From assembly GCA_002495645.1 (NCBI GenBank), contig DAGF01000059.1, positions 1 through 5,671 on the forward strand: a stretch of DNA of 5,671 nucleotides, in the 5' to 3' direction. Positions 1 through 4,204 of this stretch are shown here, in pieces. The stretch is from Euryarchaeota archaeon UBA549 (GTDB lineage Archaea; Thermoplasmatota; Poseidoniia; Poseidoniales; Poseidoniaceae). The notes beneath the pieces were generated by a model. It had not been told where the DNA came from. It did not search any database and worked only from the letters and a program-made list of their open reading frames with translations. Numbering within the stretch: position 1 is the first letter of the stretch; each line of letters starts with the position of its first letter. The position numbers and the translations under genes are program-made.

Positions 1-7
1 AGGGGCT

Positions 8-21
8 TACTCCCTACTCCC
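8..21. repeat. Tandem 7-bp repeat in pyrimidine-rich flank
   Basis: TACTCCC occurs twice head to tail, within a plus-strand pyrimidine tract downstream of the exporter stop. The transcript side would be purine-rich, so it is not a T-tract archaeal terminator for this operon. Bases 1-38 show no start codon with a supporting frame. Confidence 0.5.
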
Positions 22-38
22 TCCGCCCTCGGTGAAGT

Positions 39-2960
39 TCATTCATCCAAAACAGCGTCCATGGTTTTCATGACGTTTGCGTCGCCAACGGCAACACCTT
101 CTCCAAAGTCAATCCAAGATGGATGACCTTTGATTTTCGCCCGAGTGACATGTTCGGCCGTAAAGATGGCCGGTAAGAGGAATGCACTCGTGATGAAGGC
201 GAAGATGATGAGCAAACACATCAGCATGAAGAAATTCTCGAGCCCGGGGAAAGCGGCGAGGAATCCTGCAGCAATACCCGACACAGTCGTGATGGTCGTT
301 TCAAAGATGGTTTGCCCCGTCTCCTCAATGGCCGATGCCATGCCGTGAGGTGACTCCCCCTCCTCCCGTATGCGATGCATCACGTGAATGGAATCGTCAA
401 CGCCGATGCCGAACACAATGGTTCCAATCATCGCCGTGAAGATGTTGACGTTCACGTCACCGCTTTGCATCAGGAGGGGTTGCCAAAGGATGACCACGGC
501 AACAGGGATCATGGTGTATATGCCAAGTCGTGGGGAACGGAACACGAACATCAGCAGGACGGTCAAAACGATGAGCGTGAGAACCGTTGTCGTGGTTTGC
601 GTATCGTGAATGCCCTCGTTGATGTCCAAGGAGACAGGAAGGCCTCCCGTCAGCAGTGAGGTGCGTGTGTTCAGAAGGGTCGGTCCTTCTGCAAGGATGT
701 CATCGATTTCATCACGAAGTTCACCTGCAACGTTGAGGTTCATGTATGGCTGGGTTACGTAGACGATGGCCTTCGTGTTGTCCTCGTTCATCAACATGGA
801 GCGAACCTCTGCCGAAAGCGTGTCAAAGGCCACGTTGACCATGTCCTTCCTCAACGCTTCTCGCTCGCTCAAGGGCACCAATGTCCACCCAGCGCAGTTG
901 ATGTCCGTGATGTCCTCGCTGTCCCAGCACGGGTCGTGGAGCAGGTCCCATAGCGAACCGTCCCCGATGGTGATGCCGCCAGGTCCGGTGATGGTGGCCG
1001 GGACGGCTTTGAGGAAGGTGATGATGCTCGTCGTTGATGTTTCGTCCACCTGGTCAATTTGGTTCTCCATGGCGTCCATGGAGTCAAGGACAGGCAAATC
1101 CCGAATATTTTCTGTGTTGTTGTTGTTGGGCCGCGAAGATGCGTCATAGATGTAGAGCGATGTTTGGCCGCTGCTGAATTGGCGAGAGTACTCAGCCAGT
1201 GAGTTGAGGGATTCGATGCCGTCCGGTGCCTCAGAAGAGCCGGTGATGGGCTTGCTCAATTCATCCATATTCGCTACGCCATAGGCCGTGATTGACCCCG
1301 CGAGGAGAATGATGATGAGGAAGCCCTTGATGGGTGCCTGCCCAATGTTTTTCCAAACACCGGGGTTGCTGCGTTTGTTGAACCTCAACATCCAGGCGAG
1401 CGTCGGCACCAAAACGATGCTCAATATCAAGGTCGAAGAGATGCCGATGACCAAGGTGATGCCCACGGAGCGTATCGGTGCAATCGGGACGATGAAGGGA
1501 GCGATAAGGACTGAAAAACCGACGATGGTGGTCATGGCAGAGAGGAAGACGGCCACGCCGGTTGAACGGGTCATCTCCATCACGCAGGACTTGTAAAATT
1601 CCAGATCCCAGAGGTCCGGGACGGCTTGTTCGGGCTCGCCACGTTTTCGCCTGCGCTCGTTTTCATCATGGGCGCGGTCGATTTCTTTTCGTCTAACCTC
1701 CTCAATTCTGTTGACCATGTGAAGCGCATAGTCGACACCTAAACCGATGAGGATGGGGAAGGTCGCGACGATCATTGGGGTGAGGGTGATGTCCATGATG
1801 ACCGATGAGCCAAAGGTGATGGCCAACGCCATGAGGATGGGTGTGCCCGTGATGACCACGACCTTGGCTGACCGATGAAGGGTTGTGATCACCAACACCG
1901 TGAACAAAACAGACCACGGAAGAATCATCAGCAAATCTTCGTAAATGGCATCTGAAATGTCTTCCAAGACTTTGGTCAGTCCCGTAACCGTGATGGAATC
2001 CGTGTTTCGATACTCGGATGGACGTGCATCAATGATGTCCTGGAAGTGGTTCAGGAGCGCTGAGAAATCCTCCCAATCTCCTGTGACGGAAGGGTTGTGG
2101 TGCATGCCGACAATGATGGCTGTCGTGTCCCAAATCCCGTCGCCGTCCATATCGTTGGTGTAATTCCCGTCCCCGTCGCTATCAACAGTGGGGTCCATGT
2201 CGTTCGTGTCCTTGATGAGCGAGTCAAAGGCCCCGTTGGACTCTTCGATGATTTGGTCGATACGGTCTTGATTGGGGATGGCATATTCTCCGCCCTCGGG
2301 CAAGAGTTCACAATCCAAATCCAAAGGTAAGCGGTTATTCACTCCGTGCACGCAAAGTGAATTATTGAATCGTCCGTCAGCGGAATTAATTTCTTTGATG
2401 ACCTGTGCCGGTGAAATAATCCACAAGACGCCGTCGTTTCGACCGTGGTCATTTTTATCAAAATCCATTCCTCGGCTGGTGGAGTCGCCTCCTATGTTGC
2501 GATCGTCCCCTTCCAACCAACTGATTTCGTTGAGCACCACCTCGTCGGTGATGTTGGTGGTGTCGTTGGGGTTTCTCGCGTTCGGGGTGGTGATGTAAAT
2601 GACGGCCAAGTCCGTCGACCACTCCGTTCGCACTTCGAGTAAGAGGTCAGTGGATGAGGCGCCATCCGGCAGGAAGATTTCCACGTCACCGTCTATTTGC
2701 TCTTGGAAGGCCATCCCCTGCACGGCGAAGACTGAACTGATGACGATGAACAAGGTCAGGATGGTTCCCGGCGAGGCGAGAACCGTGCTGTAGAGGGCGT
2801 TCAATCGCTGATTGAAGGTTTCTTTCACAGATGTGGTCGCTCGCTCGAGCACATGGCGCAAGGCTTCCGTGGCCGATGCCTCGCTGTCCATGGTGTGTGG
2901 AGGCGGTGGTGGGTCAAGAAGCATTCCGCTTGTTGGGGCGGATGTGTTGGGCTTCAACAA
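39..2960 (-). CDS. RND-superfamily exporter, MMPL/HAE3-like, 12 membrane helices
   Basis: This is a large integral membrane transporter of the RND superfamily, whose members use the proton (or ion) gradient to move hydrophobic or lipid-like molecules; the substrate here is unknown. The two halves repeat the same plan. Helices lie at about 65-83, 344-361, 366-387, 391-415, 466-490, 495-525, 543-563, 791-808, 810-829, 838-865, 887-905 and 908-935. The fourth helix of each half carries the family's charged relay motif: GLGVDYALH (406-414; D410) and GIGVDDSIH (851-859; D855, D856). Outer loops are 84-343 and 564-790. The first has a DxDGDG motif, and each has one cysteine pair. A charged cytoplasmic insertion sits at 420-458. 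The longest frame begins at TTG 2958-2960, overlapping the previous gene by 7 bases. ATG at 2922-2924 or 2889-2891 are equally plausible starts. Length 973 is on the long side for HAE3 proteins. The superfamily call is secure and the subfamily call probable. Confidence 0.93.
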   Translation of the reverse strand: MLKPNTSAPTSGMLLDPPPPPHTMDSEASATEALRHVLERATTSVKETFNQRLNALYSTVLASPGTILTLFIVISSVFAVQGMAFQEQIDGDVEIFLPDGASSTDLLLEVRTEWSTDLAVIYITTPNARNPNDTTNITDEVVLNEISWLEGDDRNIGGDSTSRGMDFDKNDHGRNDGVLWIISPAQVIKEINSADGRFNNSLCVHGVNNRLPLDLDCELLPEGGEYAIPNQDRIDQIIEESNGAFDSLIKDTNDMDPTVDSDGDGNYTNDMDGDGIWDTTAIIVGMHHNPSVTGDWEDFSALLNHFQDIIDARPSEYRNTDSITVTGLTKVLEDISDAIYEDLLMILPWSVLFTVLVITTLHRSAKVVVITGTPILMALAITFGSSVIMDITLTPMIVATFPILIGLGVDYALHMVNRIEEVRRKEIDRAHDENERRRKRGEPEQAVPDLWDLEFYKSCVMEMTRSTGVAVFLSAMTTIVGFSVLIAPFIVPIAPIRSVGITLVIGISSTLILSIVLVPTLAWMLRFNKRSNPGVWKNIGQAPIKGFLIIILLAGSITAYGVANMDELSKPITGSSEAPDGIESLNSLAEYSRQFSSGQTSLYIYDASSRPNNNNTENIRDLPVLDSMDAMENQIDQVDETSTTSIITFLKAVPATITGPGGITIGDGSLWDLLHDPCWDSEDITDINCAGWTLVPLSEREALRKDMVNVAFDTLSAEVRSMLMNEDNTKAIVYVTQPYMNLNVAGELRDEIDDILAEGPTLLNTRTSLLTGGLPVSLDINEGIHDTQTTTTVLTLIVLTVLLMFVFRSPRLGIYTMIPVAVVILWQPLLMQSGDVNVNIFTAMIGTIVFGIGVDDSIHVMHRIREEGESPHGMASAIEETGQTIFETTITTVSGIAAGFLAAFPGLENFFMLMCLLIIFAFITSAFLLPAIFTAEHVTRAKIKGHPSWIDFGEGVAVGDANVMKTMDAVLDE
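591..1271 (-). other. Second extracytoplasmic loop of the RND exporter
   Basis: Residues 564-790 lie between helices 7 and 8, mirroring loop 1. The loop has cysteines C678 and C689, an Asn run at 612-615 with a sequon at N614, and a terminal stretch leading into helix 8. No DxDGDG motif is present here, so the two loops have diverged. Confidence 0.78.
1116..1127 (-). repeat. Short AAC trinucleotide run (four codons)
   Basis: Four consecutive AAC codons encode Asn 612-615 in outer loop 2 of the exporter. On the plus strand this reads as GTT repeats. It is a small in-frame microsatellite that could vary in length between strains. Confidence 0.6.
1932..2711 (-). other. First extracytoplasmic (porter-like) loop of the RND exporter
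   Basis: Residues 84-343 lie between helices 1 and 2, the usual site of an RND outer domain. The loop contains sequons N132, N136, N199 and N266, the cysteines C203 and C217, and two Asp-rich segments at 166-178 and 260-278. Confidence 0.8.
2127..2183 (-). other. DxDGDG calcium-type motif in exporter outer loop 1
   Basis: Residues 260-278 contain two DxDGDG units ten residues apart (D260/D262/D264 and D270/D272/D274), closing with D278. This pattern is shared with thrombospondin type 3 and dockerin-like calcium loops. Calcium binding is inferred from the pattern only. Confidence 0.7.
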
Positions 2961-4204
2961 GCGTCAAAGGCCTCGATGAGGTATTTGGTGAGTGGACTGG
3001 TCCATGCGAGCTCAGAAATGCCCTCTTCGCCCTCGACTGCATAGGTGCGAATCACATCACGTACCCTGACGTTGCCCTCGGATGACCGGGCAAGAATCAT
3101 GGCTGCCTTCACCGTCTTACCTGTGCCGTGCGGGTCGTAAACAGTGTCGAGCGCCTCCTCAAGGAACCACTCCGCTTTGCCGCCAGGTTCGCCCTCATAG
3201 GTCTTCTTCGGTTTCTTCGCACCAAACAGGCCACCTGATTTTGGTTTGGCAGGGGCTGGGCTGGATTTCTTTGGTGCGGCCTTCTTGGATGCAGCGGCCT
3301 TGCCGGTTTTCTTTTTCTCCTCGGCTTTTGGCGCTTCCTCTTTGGGTGCCTTAGCTGCTTCCTCCTTGGCCTTCTCAACCGCCTTTTTGGCATCCGCAAG
3401 TTGGTCTTGTAAATCCTGAATCTTATCGCGATAGGATGCAGAGAGGTGCATGAGGGAGCTTCGCATAGCGGCCTCAAGTTGAATGGTGAGAACTTGAGTG
3501 GATGTGTCGCTCCATTTCTTCCACTGCAACAGGGTGTTGGCGTGGATGTCCGATCCACATTTTGGACAGAAACTCTTGTTGGGTGGTTGCATAATGGGGA
3601 CAGTTTGCAACGCATCGTTGGCAGGTAACACGAGGCCCTGAGACACTTTGAGCACTTCAAGCGTGGCTTTGCGGCCCAAATCCATGGCCTCGACAAAGGT
3701 CTTGTCTTCTTTCTCAAAGGATCCGGCCTTCTTCAAATCGTTGAGTTTCGAGCCCTCCGTGGCCAAATCGACGGCAGCATCGGCTGCGTCATTGTCCCAC
3801 GAAGCCGCTTGCAGGGCTGGCGCCATATCATCGGCCATTGGAGCAGGTGCTGTTTCTTCAGCGGGAAGGTCGCCATCATCGGCAGCGGCGGCGATGCCAA
3901 GAGCGATGGGGTCTGCACCGTCTTCAACGCGGGCGATCATGTCAAATTTCTCCGCCATGGAGAGGTCATCTCGAAGACGAATGACGTCCTTGAGTTGGTT
4001 GAGGTCATGACCCGTGGCGGTGATGGGGCCCTGCACGGTGAGGTCGTGGCCACACGAAAGGCAAAATTTGGCGGTGACTTCAACGCCTGCCTCACAGGTT
4101 GGACAGTACACCCCTCCCATGGGCATGGAACAGAGGTTACACCTTTTCAATGGTGTGATAGAAAGCGTTTGGAAACTTCCAACTTTCTGGCCGTTGGAGA
4201 TCAC
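2954..4204 (-). CDS. Zinc-ribbon, coiled-coil protein with Lys/Ala/Pro-rich linker; function unknown
   Basis: I do not recognise a named family for the full 416-residue protein. It has four CxxC motifs: C22/C25, C34/C37, C48/C51 and the distant C213/C216. The spacing from C34 to C51 is that of a classic short zinc ribbon. A helical stretch (66-105) and an acidic Ala/Asp-rich segment (105-150) follow. Residues 255-287 are a likely coiled coil, 275-333 a Lys/Ala/Pro-rich linker, and about 335-416 a compact C-terminal domain. There is no signal peptide or membrane helix, so it is probably cytoplasmic. The GTG start at 4202-4204 directly follows the LysRS TAG. Alternatives are TTG at 4148-4150 (just before KRCNLC) and ATG at 4124-4126, which would lose C22/C25. 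None has a clear ribosome-binding site. The TGA overlaps the exporter gene by 7 bases. The architecture suggests a nucleic-acid or protein scaffold role, but that is inference. Confidence 0.88.
   Translation of the reverse strand: MISNGQKVGSFQTLSITPLKRCNLCSMPMGGVYCPTCEAGVEVTAKFCLSCGHDLTVQGPITATGHDLNQLKDVIRLRDDLSMAEKFDMIARVEDGADPIALGIAAAADDGDLPAEETAPAPMADDMAPALQAASWDNDAADAAVDLATEGSKLNDLKKAGSFEKEDKTFVEAMDLGRKATLEVLKVSQGLVLPANDALQTVPIMQPPNKSFCPKCGSDIHANTLLQWKKWSDTSTQVLTIQLEAAMRSSLMHLSASYRDKIQDLQDQLADAKKAVEKAKEEAAKAPKEEAPKAEEKKKTGKAAASKKAAPKKSSPAPAKPKSGGLFGAKKPKKTYEGEPGGKAEWFLEEALDTVYDPHGTGKTVKAAMILARSSEGNVRVRDVIRTYAVEGEEGISELAWTSPLTKYLIEAFDAC
2971..2974 (-). promoter_or_regulatory. Possible weak ribosome-binding site (GAGG) for the exporter
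   Basis: GAGG on the coding strand lies inside the last codons of the zinc-ribbon gene, ten bases before the TTG at 2960. It is the only purine-rich candidate near any of the possible exporter starts. The spacing is long, and the match could be chance because it is also codon sequence for Glu-Ala. Confidence 0.2.
3206..3382 (-). other. Lys/Ala/Pro-rich linker, histone H1-tail-like
   Basis: Residues 275-333 consist mainly of Lys, Ala, Glu and Pro, with short repeats such as KEEAPKAEEKKK and SKKAAPKKS. The first part continues the coiled coil and is mixed in charge. The second part (298-333) is strongly basic and probably disordered. Such tails commonly bind nucleic acid or acidic surfaces; this is composition-based and not specific. 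Confidence 0.75.
3557..3568 (-). other. Isolated internal CPKC zinc-binding motif
   Basis: Residues 213-216 read CPKC, followed by GSDI, the style of a zinc-ribbon half. No second CxxC lies near it. It could pair with C22/C25 to complete a second zinc site, or bind metal across a dimer. The pairing is inferred. Confidence 0.6.
4052..4141 (-). other. N-terminal zinc-ribbon region (three CxxC motifs)
   Basis: Residues 22-51 hold CNLC, CPTC and CLSC. The C34/C37 to C48/C51 spacing, with an aromatic just before the last pair (KFCLSCG), is the usual four-Cys zinc ribbon. That leaves C22/C25 without a local partner. Confidence 0.85.

Noticed and set aside
1..38. Transcription terminator or next-gene start after the exporter
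   Set aside because: The transcript strand is purine-rich with no T-tract and no stable hairpin that I can see, and no start codon with a supported frame.
766..1149. Plus-strand 127-codon open frame within the exporter gene
   Set aside because: It is antisense to outer loop 2, has no homology that I recognise and no start signal.
2120..2190. GTCGCCGTC/GTCCCCGTC similarity on the plus strand as a DNA-level repeat element
   Set aside because: It is explained by the repeated Asp-Gly-Asp codons of the DxDGDG motif in the exporter.
3111..3137. GTGKT in the C-terminal domain of the zinc-ribbon protein as a Walker A P-loop
   Set aside because: The motif needs Gly four residues before the GK; Asp (D357) is there instead. 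There is no Walker B strand or NTPase length, so a nucleotide site is not supported.
3109..3717. Minus-strand 202-codon Arg/Pro-rich frame inside the zinc-ribbon gene
   Set aside because: It is the shifted reading of the Lys/Ala/Pro-rich linker, so its basic composition is a by-product of that sequence.
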